Of a stretch of DNA of 64,000 nucleotides, positions 55,739-62,107 are shown piece by piece. Location: NCBI GenBank assembly GCA_903868595.1, contig CAIPVV010000004.1:62001-126000 (forward strand). The letters run 5' to 3'. The notes under the pieces were generated by a model that was not told the DNA's origin, searched no databases, and was given only the letters and a program-made list of their open reading frames with translations. The stretch is from an uncultured Pseudomonadota bacterium. Lineage in GTDB: Bacteria > Pseudomonadota > Gammaproteobacteria > Steroidobacterales > Steroidobacteraceae. The position numbers and the translations under genes are program-made. Numbering within the stretch: the first letter of the stretch is position 1; each line of letters opens with the position of its first letter.

Positions 55739-55981
55739 CTACGCCTTGCGCGCGCTGGCAGTGGGGACCAGCGCGTGGATCGGGTCGGTGAGCACCCCCA
55801 GCAGCGGGCCGGGCTCCCGGCTGACCGAGTGCAGGCACCGGCTGCACTTCACGACGTTCCACCAGCCGCCCTCGCTGAGGACGCGGTAGCGCTGCAGGGC
55901 CGGGGCCTGGCAGGCCGGGCAGGGGCCGGCCACGGCATCGCGCTGCGCGTGGACTTCCGGCGTGGTGGGTCGCGTGAACAT
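55739..55981 (-). CDS. Zinc-ribbon protein, acetone-carboxylase-gamma-like
   Basis: An 80-residue protein with a four-Cys zinc ribbon: C21-P-A-C24 and C46-S-R-C49. It heads the operon with HyuA and HyuB (3-base gap), which is the composition of acetone/acetophenone carboxylase-type complexes, although the known gamma subunit is roughly twice as long, so this may be a minimal version. The ATG at 55981 is preferred because the frame upstream crosses the TetR operator. Its role is inferred from context. Confidence 0.75.
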   Translation of the reverse strand: MFTRPTTPEVHAQRDAVAGPCPACQAPALQRYRVLSEGGWWNVVKCSRCLHSVSREPGPLLGVLTDPIHALVPTASARKA

Positions 55982-56020
55982 CGGGCTCGTCCCCTTCGTT
56001 GTCGGTCTTGTGCCGGCGAC

Positions 56021-56034
56021 TGTACGAGCGTACA
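56021..56034. promoter_or_regulatory. Perfect inverted repeat, probable TetR operator
   Basis: TGTACG-AG-CGTACA, a 14-base site with perfect 6-base arms, lies in the 65-base gap between the divergent zinc-ribbon/hyuAB operon and tetR. Size, symmetry and position fit a TetR-family dimer site controlling both directions, with the regulator likely repressing itself. Confidence 0.75.
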
Positions 56035-56046
56035 AGTCCCATTGCA

Positions 56047-56697
56047 ATGACCCCGACGCTGACCCCGACCCCGGAGCGCACCGATACCTACCGCCGTTAC
56101 CTCGACGCGGCCGAGCAGGCGTTCATCCGCTTTGGCTACGAGGGCGCCTCGATACGGCGCATTTCCAGCGACGCCCAGGCGCCCCTGGGGACACTGCATC
56201 ACTACTGGGGGAACAAGGAGGCGCTGTTCCGTGACGTCTGCGAACGCCGCTTTGCGCCCATCCAGGCCGAGCAGCTGCAGCGGCTGCGCGCGGCCGGGTC
56301 GCTGGAGGCGGTGGTGCGCGGGCTCATCAGTCCGCCGATTCTGGCCGATGCGTCCAGTCCCGCGCAGCAGCAGACGATCCGGCTGCTCTACGGCCGCGTG
56401 CTGACGGAGCCTTCCGAGGTGGTCATGCGGCTGGTGAAGCAGATGTTCCTGGAGGCGACCCAGCTGTGCCTGGCGCTGCTGCGCCAGTACTGCCCGCAGC
56501 TGAGCGAGGAGCGCTTCTACTGGCGATTCACCTGCGCGCTAGGGGCCTTCATCTTTTCGCAGTCCTTCGGCGACCGCGTGGCCTATGCGTCAGGCCGTTC
56601 GCTGGAGGGGACGGACTGGCGCTTCGTGGTGGAGGAGATCACCGCCTTCATCGTGCAGGGCATGCAGGGCGACCCCCAGGCGGGACGCGGGCTATGA
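56047..56697 (+). CDS. TetR-family transcriptional regulator
   Basis: A 216-residue regulator with a TetR HTH in the N-terminal about 60 residues (YRRYLDAAEQAFIRFGYEGASIRRISSDAQAPLGTLHHYWGNKEALF) and a ligand-binding C-domain of TetR_C_33 style. The ATG at 56047 is immediately after the promoter; an upstream in-frame start would put the operator inside the coding region. It likely represses the hyuAB operon and itself through the site at 56021-56034 and releases on binding the pathway substrate. The amidohydrolase gene is 38 bases downstream. Confidence 0.9.
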   Translation: MTPTLTPTPERTDTYRRYLDAAEQAFIRFGYEGASIRRISSDAQAPLGTLHHYWGNKEALFRDVCERRFAPIQAEQLQRLRAAGSLEAVVRGLISPPILADASSPAQQQTIRLLYGRVLTEPSEVVMRLVKQMFLEATQLCLALLRQYCPQLSEERFYWRFTCALGAFIFSQSFGDRVAYASGRSLEGTDWRFVVEEITAFIVQGMQGDPQAGRGL

Positions 56698-56735
56698 TCA
56701 GCGCCCGAATTCGGGCCCGCCACAGGTAGCCAGAG

Positions 56736-57761
56736 ATGGAAAAGCAGAAGATCCGCCGCATCGCGACCGAAGAGGCGTTCTCGATACCCGAGGTGGCCGC
56801 CGAGCTGCAGCGCCTGTGCCGCAACCCCGGCAACACCATCGACATGATGCTCGTACGGGCGATCTACAACTCGGCCGACACCTACCAGTCCAAGTTCCTG
56901 GCCCCGCTGCTGGATGTGGGCCCCGGGCGCCTCAGGGACATGGACGACAATGGCGTGGACATGCACCTGCTGTCGCTCACGGCGCCGGGCGTGCAGCTCT
57001 TCGATGCCGACACGGCCACGGAACTGGCCACCGTAGCCAACGACCGCCTGGCCGAGGTCATCGCGGCGCACCCGACTCGCTACGCCGGCCTGGCCGCGTT
57101 CGCGCCGCAGTCGCCCAAGCGCGCGGTCAAGGAAATGGAGCGCGCCACCCAGAAGCTCGGCATGAACGGCTTCATCGTCAATTCGCACACCAACAACGAG
57201 TACCTGGACGATGCCAAGTACTGGCCCATCCTGGAGGCCGCCGAGGCGCTGGATCGCTGTATCTACATTCACCCGCGGGGGCCGTCGGACCTGCTGTCGG
57301 GCCCGATGCGCGACTATGGGATGTTCGCGGCCCTGTGGGCCTATGGCGTGGAGGTCAGCACGCATGCAGTGCGACTGATCCTCAGCGGCATCTTCGATCG
57401 CTTCCCGCACCTGAAGATCTGCATCGGGCACATGGGCGAAGCCGTGCACTTCTGGCTATGGCGCATCGACTTCATGAGCGCGCGGGCACAGGGCGCCGGC
57501 GCCCCCAAGCTCAAGCTCAAGCCCAGCGAGTACTTCAAGCGCAACTTCGTGATCACCACCAGTGGCCAGGAGTCGCCGCTGGCGCTGGACTTCTCGATCA
57601 AGCAGCTGGGCATCGACAACGTGCTGTGGGCGATCGACTACCCCTACCAGCCGTCGGCGCCGGCCGTGGCGTTCATGGATTCGGTGGATGTGACGGATGA
57701 GCAGCGGCACAAGCTCTACCACGGCAACGCCGAGCGGGTCTTCCACATCAAGCCGCTGTAG
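56736..57761 (+). CDS. Amidohydrolase-2 (ACMSD-family) decarboxylase/hydrolase
   Basis: A 341-residue TIM-barrel metalloenzyme of the ACMSD/gamma-resorcylate decarboxylase/LigW family. The N-terminal ATEEAF (10-15) provides the E-x-A used for metal binding in LigW-like enzymes. H179 (YIHPRGPS), H232 (IGHMGEA) and D301 (WAIDYPYQ) complete the metal site. Such enzymes decarboxylate aromatic acids non-oxidatively or hydrolyse ring-cleavage products. It follows tetR and belongs to the same regulatory unit, so it probably acts in the catabolic pathway. Confidence 0.88.
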   Translation: MEKQKIRRIATEEAFSIPEVAAELQRLCRNPGNTIDMMLVRAIYNSADTYQSKFLAPLLDVGPGRLRDMDDNGVDMHLLSLTAPGVQLFDADTATELATVANDRLAEVIAAHPTRYAGLAAFAPQSPKRAVKEMERATQKLGMNGFIVNSHTNNEYLDDAKYWPILEAAEALDRCIYIHPRGPSDLLSGPMRDYGMFAALWAYGVEVSTHAVRLILSGIFDRFPHLKICIGHMGEAVHFWLWRIDFMSARAQGAGAPKLKLKPSEYFKRNFVITTSGQESPLALDFSIKQLGIDNVLWAIDYPYQPSAPAVAFMDSVDVTDEQRHKLYHGNAERVFHIKPL

Positions 57762-57800
57762 GCGCCCGCGTGCGGCGGGCGCCCATGCGCCGCCCGCGGC

Positions 57801-58796
57801 CTATTTCCCGGCCGCCTTGACGGTGAAGGCGGCGGTGAGTTCCTCGGCCACCAGTGCCTGCGCGCTGCGCGCCTCGCGCAGCACCGCGTCCAGGCCGAAG
57901 AAGCCGTGCGTGACGCCCTCAAAGTTCATGTAGCGCGTCGGCACGTTGCTGGATTCCAGCTTGTGCCCCAGCAGCTTGCCCTCGAACATCAGCGGATCCA
58001 CGTCCGCGGTCACGATGGTCGTGTTGGGCAGGTTCCCCAGGTTGAAGTCACCCAGGTTCAGGCGCTTGTCCTCCAGGTACTGGGGATCAATGGCCTGATT
58101 GAAGTACCAGCGCATGCCCGCCTTGCTGAGCGGACGTGCGTCCTCGTTGCGGTTGTACGAGTAGGAGCTGGTATCCGTCCCCACGATCGGATGGATGAGG
58201 ACGAGGCACACCGGCTGGCGCAACGCCGCATCCCGCGCCTGGAGGGCCACGTTGGCGGCGAGGTTCCCGCCGGCAGCTTCGCCGACCAGCGCGATGCGGT
58301 GCGGGTCCGCGCCCAGGCTGCTCGCCTGCGCCAGCAGCCACTGGTAGGCCGCCTGCGCATCGGCGTGGGCGGCCGGAAAGCGCCGCTCTGGCGCGCGGCT
58401 GTAGTCCGCCGAGGCCACGAGGGCGCCGGTGCGCCGGGCCAGTGCCATGGCGGAACCCTCGGCCGCGGCCAGATCCCCGTCGACCCAGCCGCCCCCATGG
58501 AAGTAGAGGATGAGCGGGGCGTTGGCGGGCGTGCCCGCGGCGCGGTAGAGGCGCACCGGCTGGCTCGTGCCGCCGGTCTCATAGTGCAGTTCCTCGTGCG
58601 GTACGAGGACGGCCGCGCCACTCTTTCCCTGCGACTCCAGCACCTTGGCCAGGGCCTGTGCCAGGGTGGTCTGGCTGCGGGCGAGGGCGGGCGTGAGCTG
58701 CTCCACGGGCTTCCAGCCCAGCGCCTGCTGCGCCTCCAGCAGGCGCCGCATCTGCGCCGTCAGCGTGGTCATCGGATCGTCGTCGTCGGCGTTCAT
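57801..58796 (-). CDS. HSL-family alpha/beta hydrolase fold protein with Ser-to-Ala nucleophile
   Basis: A 331-residue protein of the hormone-sensitive-lipase (family IV esterase) type. HGGG (100-103) for the oxyanion hole, D266 (TADVDPL) and H296 (GVTHGFFG) are conserved, but the usual GESAGG motif reads G172-E-A-A-G-G177, so the nucleophile Ser is Ala174 (codon at 58275-58277). Esterase activity is therefore unlikely; it may be a binding protein or a recent null allele. Its start overlaps the stop of the receiver gene (ATGA), so translation is coupled. A single-base change (T to G) would explain the substitution. Confidence 0.85.
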   Translation of the reverse strand: MNADDDDPMTTLTAQMRRLLEAQQALGWKPVEQLTPALARSQTTLAQALAKVLESQGKSGAAVLVPHEELHYETGGTSQPVRLYRAAGTPANAPLILYFHGGGWVDGDLAAAEGSAMALARRTGALVASADYSRAPERRFPAAHADAQAAYQWLLAQASSLGADPHRIALVGEAAGGNLAANVALQARDAALRQPVCLVLIHPIVGTDTSSYSYNRNEDARPLSKAGMRWYFNQAIDPQYLEDKRLNLGDFNLGNLPNTTIVTADVDPLMFEGKLLGHKLESSNVPTRYMNFEGVTHGFFGLDAVLREARSAQALVAEELTAAFTVKAAGK

Positions 58797-59251
58797 GGCG
58801 TACCTGATGTGGCGGGCGGCACGGGCTTGGAGGCCGCTGCGGCCTCCCAGTTCCGGCGCGGCCGGGGCGCGCCGCGCAGCTGGCGCAGCACCTGCAGCAG
58901 CGGGGCGATCTGCCCGTCCTTCGCCACCGTCGCGTCGCAGCCCGCCCGGGCGCACTGCTCGGCCAGCTGCGGGTCATCCAGGCCGCTGAACGCGATGATC
59001 ACGGCGTCCGCATTTCGCTCGCGCAGCAAGCGGATCAGCGGGATGCTGGAGCCGTCGTCCAGCATGAGGTCCAGCACGTAGGCCTGGGGCGCGGCCTTCT
59101 CCGCCAGCGCCAGCACGGCCTGGGTGGTCGCGCCATGGCCGACGCAGGCCATGTCCGGCTGCAGGTCAATCAGCATCGCGAGGGTCCTGGCCAGGTCCGC
59201 CTGGTTTTCGCCGAGGGCAACGCGCAGGGGACTGTCGGGGCTTGCTGTCAT
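58793..59251 (-). CDS. Receiver-domain-only response regulator
   Basis: A 152-residue CheY-like receiver without an output domain. D61 (VLDLMLDDG) is the phosphorylation site, S89 (IIAFSG) the switch residue and K111 (ATVAKDGQ) the conserved Lys. The N-terminal acidic pair that binds Mg is E15-N16 rather than two acids, which may weaken phosphorylation. It ends in a disordered Pro/Ala-rich tail. It overlaps the alpha/beta hydrolase gene by 4 bases, an odd coupling; no histidine kinase is nearby. Confidence 0.8.
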   Translation of the reverse strand: MTASPDSPLRVALGENQADLARTLAMLIDLQPDMACVGHGATTQAVLALAEKAAPQAYVLDLMLDDGSSIPLIRLLRERNADAVIIAFSGLDDPQLAEQCARAGCDATVAKDGQIAPLLQVLRQLRGAPRPRRNWEAAAASKPVPPATSGTP

Positions 59252-59277
59252 GAGGCAGTTAGGGTACTCGTTTAGAC

Positions 59278-60216
59278 ATGGTACGTAGACCCCTTGGCAA
59301 GACTGCCCTGCAGATTCATCCGCTGGTGCTCGGCGGCAACGTGTTTGGATGGACTGCCGATGAGCGCAGTTCCCACGCCATACTGGATGCCTACGTAGCC
59401 GGCGGCGGCAATTTCATCGATACCGCCAACGTCTACTCCGTGTGGGTGCCGGGGCACCGCGGCGGGGAGTCGGAGAGCGTCATCGGCAGCTGGCTCGCGC
59501 GGCGGGGTCGGCGCGATGACGTGCTGATCGCCACCAAGGTCGGCTGGGAGATGGGTCCCGGTCAGAAGGGTCTGTCGGCGCCCTACATCCTCCAGTCCGT
59601 CGAAGAGTCGTTGCGGCGACTGCGCACGGACTACATCGACGTGTATTTCTCCCACCGCGACGACACCTCGCTGGGCGTGGAGGAGCCGCTGCGTGCCTAC
59701 GAGCAGCTGCTGGCCAGCGGCAAGATCCGCGTGATCGGCGCGTCCAATTTCACGACCCCGCGGTTGCGCGAGTCCCTCGCGGTGGCGGGATTGCCGCACT
59801 ACGGGGTGCTGCAGCCGCAGTACAACCTGGTGGAACGGGACGACTTCGAGGGCGAGCTGCAGGCGCTGTGCATCGAGCAGGGCCTGGGCGTCGTGTGCTA
59901 TTTCGCGCTGGCCAGCGGCTTTCTGACCGGCAAGTACCGCTCGCGCACGGACCTGTCGCGGAGCCCACGCGGCCAGGGCATCGGGCGGTACCTGGCGGGG
60001 CGTGGGCCGGCGGTGTTGCGTGCGCTGGATGAGGTGGCCGCAGCGCAGGGCGCCCGCCCGAGCCAGATCGCCCTGGCATGGCTCATGGCCCAGCCGGGGG
60101 TCACGGCACCCATTGCCAGTGCCACCTCCGTGGCACAGGTGGAGGAACTGCTGGCCGCCACCAGGGTCACCCTGACGCCGCAGCAACTGGCGCTCCTGTC
60201 GGGCGCGGGCCGCTAA
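59278..60216 (+). CDS. Aldo/keto reductase
   Basis: A 312-residue NADPH-dependent reductase. LGKTALQIHPLVLGGNVFGWTAD opens the barrel; catalytic Asp and Tyr are in FIDTANVYSVW, Lys in ATKVGWE and His in YFSHRDDTSLG. GVVCYFALASGFLTGKY is the typical later motif. It is less similar to the AKR at 24083 than expected for recent duplicates. It stands alone, divergent from the receiver gene by 26 bases. Confidence 0.92.
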   Translation: MVRRPLGKTALQIHPLVLGGNVFGWTADERSSHAILDAYVAGGGNFIDTANVYSVWVPGHRGGESESVIGSWLARRGRRDDVLIATKVGWEMGPGQKGLSAPYILQSVEESLRRLRTDYIDVYFSHRDDTSLGVEEPLRAYEQLLASGKIRVIGASNFTTPRLRESLAVAGLPHYGVLQPQYNLVERDDFEGELQALCIEQGLGVVCYFALASGFLTGKYRSRTDLSRSPRGQGIGRYLAGRGPAVLRALDEVAAAQGARPSQIALAWLMAQPGVTAPIASATSVAQVEELLAATRVTLTPQQLALLSGAGR

Positions 60217-60470
60217 GTGTTTGAGGAATAAAGACTTAGCTCGCTTCGAGACGCGCCGGACCGTAACTGTCAGGTCATTCTCTCCGGGTCGGCAAAATGC
60301 GTTGACTTTCGCGGAATAGGGTCTTTTTTCTCAGGTATTTGCGCGTATAGAATAGCTTCCGATCGTTGGTCGTCCGTCTTCTGTCCTGTCTTGCCGGTGG
60401 TGCGAGCGAGCTCTAGTGGAAGGGTCTCCGATCTGGTGATGGCTCAATAAACTGTTGGAGATCGATACTC
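60217..60470 (+). promoter_or_regulatory. Promoter and long 5' leader of the RRM gene
   Basis: This 254-base stretch has no gene. A -10-like TATAGAAT (60346-60353) is present, and TTGACT (60302-60307) looks like a -35 but is too far to pair with it. A transcript starting near 60360 would have a leader of about 110 bases before the RRM start, ending in the ribosome-binding GTTGGAG. Long leaders are usual for cold-induced RNA-binding genes, so it may respond to temperature. Confidence 0.4.
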
Positions 60471-60827
60471 ATGGCGAAGATTTATGTGGGCAACCTGCCG
60501 TTCTCGGCAGACGAGGCCGCCGTTCGCACCCTGTTCTCTCAGCACGGCACTGTCGAGTCCGTGGCCCTGCCGACCGACCGTGAGACCGGTCGCCCGCGTG
60601 GCTTCGGCTTTGTCGAGATGCCGCAGGCCGATGCCGCTCGCGCCATCCAGGCGCTGAACGGTTTCTCGATGGGCGGCCGTCCGCTGCGCGTCAACGAGGC
60701 GCAGGACAAGCCGCGCACCGGTGGTGGCGGCGGCGGCGGTGGCTTCCGCGGCGGTAGCGGCGGCGGCGGCGGCTTCCGCGGCGGCAGCGGTGGTGGCGGC
60801 GGCGGTGGCGGTGGCGGTCGCTGGTAA
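60471..60827 (+). CDS. Glycine-rich RRM RNA-binding protein
   Basis: A 118-residue protein with one RNA-recognition motif: RNP2 IYVGNLP (4-10) and RNP1 RGFGFVEM (43-50). From about residue 83 the tail is Gly-rich with interspersed Arg, Ser and Phe, typical of bacterial Rbp/RbpA-like RRM proteins that promote RNA chaperoning or condensation. It has its own promoter region and a strong terminator, so it is a monocistronic unit. Together with RhlE at 2378 it points to RNA-structure handling. Confidence 0.93.
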   Translation: MAKIYVGNLPFSADEAAVRTLFSQHGTVESVALPTDRETGRPRGFGFVEMPQADAARAIQALNGFSMGGRPLRVNEAQDKPRTGGGGGGGGFRGGSGGGGGFRGGSGGGGGGGGGGRW

Positions 60828-60887
60828 GTTGATTCGCTGGTTGCGGGAACTGCGCGATCGGTTCTCCGCCCATCAGCCTATCCAGTA

Positions 60888-60914
60888 CAAAGGCCCGGGT
60901 CTCCCGGGCCTTTG
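60888..60914 (+). terminator. Strong hairpin terminator of the RRM gene
   Basis: A 12-bp perfect stem (CAAAGGCCCGGG and its complement) with a 3-base TCT loop ends in TTTG followed by TCGTTCTGG. The stem itself supplies the A- and T-runs on its flanks, so it is a good intrinsic terminator and may work in both directions. Confidence 0.8.
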
Positions 60915-60959
60915 TCGTTCTGGAGCTGCTCAGAGCCCCTTCAAGGACAGTTAAAGATC

Positions 60960-61493
60960 ATGGCCGTAAAGCGCGTTCTAAAAATGGGGGAGCCACTGCT
61001 GCTGGCGCGCGCCGCGGAGGTCAAGGCCTTCGATACCCGGGAACTGCAAGACTTGCTGCAGGACATGCGGGACACCATGGCCGCCGAGCGCGGCGCGGGC
61101 CTTGCGGCGCCCCAGATCGGCGTCTCGCTGCGCGTGGTGATCTTCGGCTTCGAGGCCAACGAGCGCTATCCCGATGCGCCCGCGGTGCCCTACACGGTGC
61201 TCATCAATCCCCGGCTGACGCCGCTGGGGACGGAAACGGAGGAGGGCTGGGAGGGCTGCCTGTCGGTCCCCGGCCTGCGCGGCGTGGTGCCGCGCTACAA
61301 GCGCCTGCGCTATGAGGGCTTCGATGAGTTCGGCCGGCCGATCATCCGCAGCGTGGAGGACTTCCATGCGCGCGTCGTGCAGCACGAGGTGGATCACCTG
61401 GACGGCATCCTGTACCCGACGCGTATCGTGGACCTGCGTCGATTCGGCTATACGGAAGTGCTTTTCCCGGCGGCGCCCCCGGGGGATGACTGA
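60960..61493 (+). CDS. def: Peptide deformylase
   Basis: A 177-residue deformylase that removes the formyl group from the N-terminal Met of nascent proteins. All three motifs are intact: [10 protein letters not shown] (45-54), EGCLSVP (98-104, Cys100 as metal ligand) and H142-E-V-D-H146. The usual neighbour fmt (methionyl-tRNA formyltransferase) is not next to it, so this may be a second, PDF2-type gene. The ATG at 60960 is chosen since [15 protein letters not shown] matches family starts. The upstream terminator separates it from the RRM gene. Confidence 0.93.
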   Translation: MAVKRVLKMGEPLLLARAAEVKAFDTRELQDLLQDMRDTMAAERGAGLAAPQIGVSLRVVIFGFEANERYPDAPAVPYTVLINPRLTPLGTETEEGWEGCLSVPGLRGVVPRYKRLRYEGFDEFGRPIIRSVEDFHARVVQHEVDHLDGILYPTRIVDLRRFGYTEVLFPAAPPGDD

Positions 61494-61540
61494 CTCGCGT
61501 CTCAATCCACGCGCTGCAATGAGTCAACGGTCCCGCCAGC

Positions 61541-61999
61541 CGCCAGCCCTGGCCCGTGCCGCCTACCAGCAGGGCGGGTATGTCGGCCAGTTGGTCGTGG
61601 ATCCGGCCACCCCGGCCCGCCGCCCTGGACCTGATCCCCAGCGGCGCCTACACGATCCCGGCGATCTCCTGCGTCGGTAGGACCCCGCGGCAGCTGCAGG
61701 AGGCACACGTGCCCTACGAGATCGGTCACATCCACTTCTAAGTCCCTGGCACGCGCGCAGATGACCCACCAGCGCGTCGGCCGGCTGAAGATCCTCCGTA
61801 AAGCGCAGACCCTGCAGACCCCGGGGCGTGCACGGCTATGGCGATGACGCCTGCGAGATCGTCCCCATCCGAACAGACCGTGATGGCCAGCCGCGACATC
61901 AACACGCTGCGCTACTTCATCAGTACGACCTTCAACTACCCGACCCTCCCCGAGGCCTTTCGAATCGCGGCGTACAACGGCCTGAACCGCCTGACCTGA
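61541..61999 (+). pseudogene. sthA: Degraded soluble pyridine nucleotide transhydrogenase (SthA) C-terminus
   Basis: Pieces in successive frames rebuild the end of SthA: LARAAYQQGGYVGQLVV; then after a shift LDLIPSGAYTIPAISCVG and VPYEIGHIHF; then [15 protein letters not shown]; then [12 protein letters not shown]; and last [34 protein letters not shown] before TGA at 61997. These follow E. coli SthA (IYTIPEISSVGKTEQQL, VPYEVGRAQF, then [28 protein letters not shown]) in order. Only the last third or so remains and it contains several frame breaks, so it is dead. No N-terminal part was found near. Confidence 0.85.
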
Positions 62000-62107
62000 C
62001 TGGACCTGACCGGAGCGGGATCTGGCCCGGCGCCGGCCGGCCGGCCCGCCGTGGCGCCGGCGTACCGCGCGTTGCCACGCCGTGGCAGCGCCTGTACCGT
62101 GTCGCCG

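Noticed and set aside
54009-56081. Long frames on both strands across hyuA (690 and 667 codons)
   Set aside because: They are off-frame translations of hyuA. The family signatures are present only in the 53693-55735 frame.
60720-60825. Repetitive GGC/GGT tract that looks like a tandem repeat
   Set aside because: It encodes the Gly-rich tail of the RRM protein; codon-level repetition follows from protein composition.
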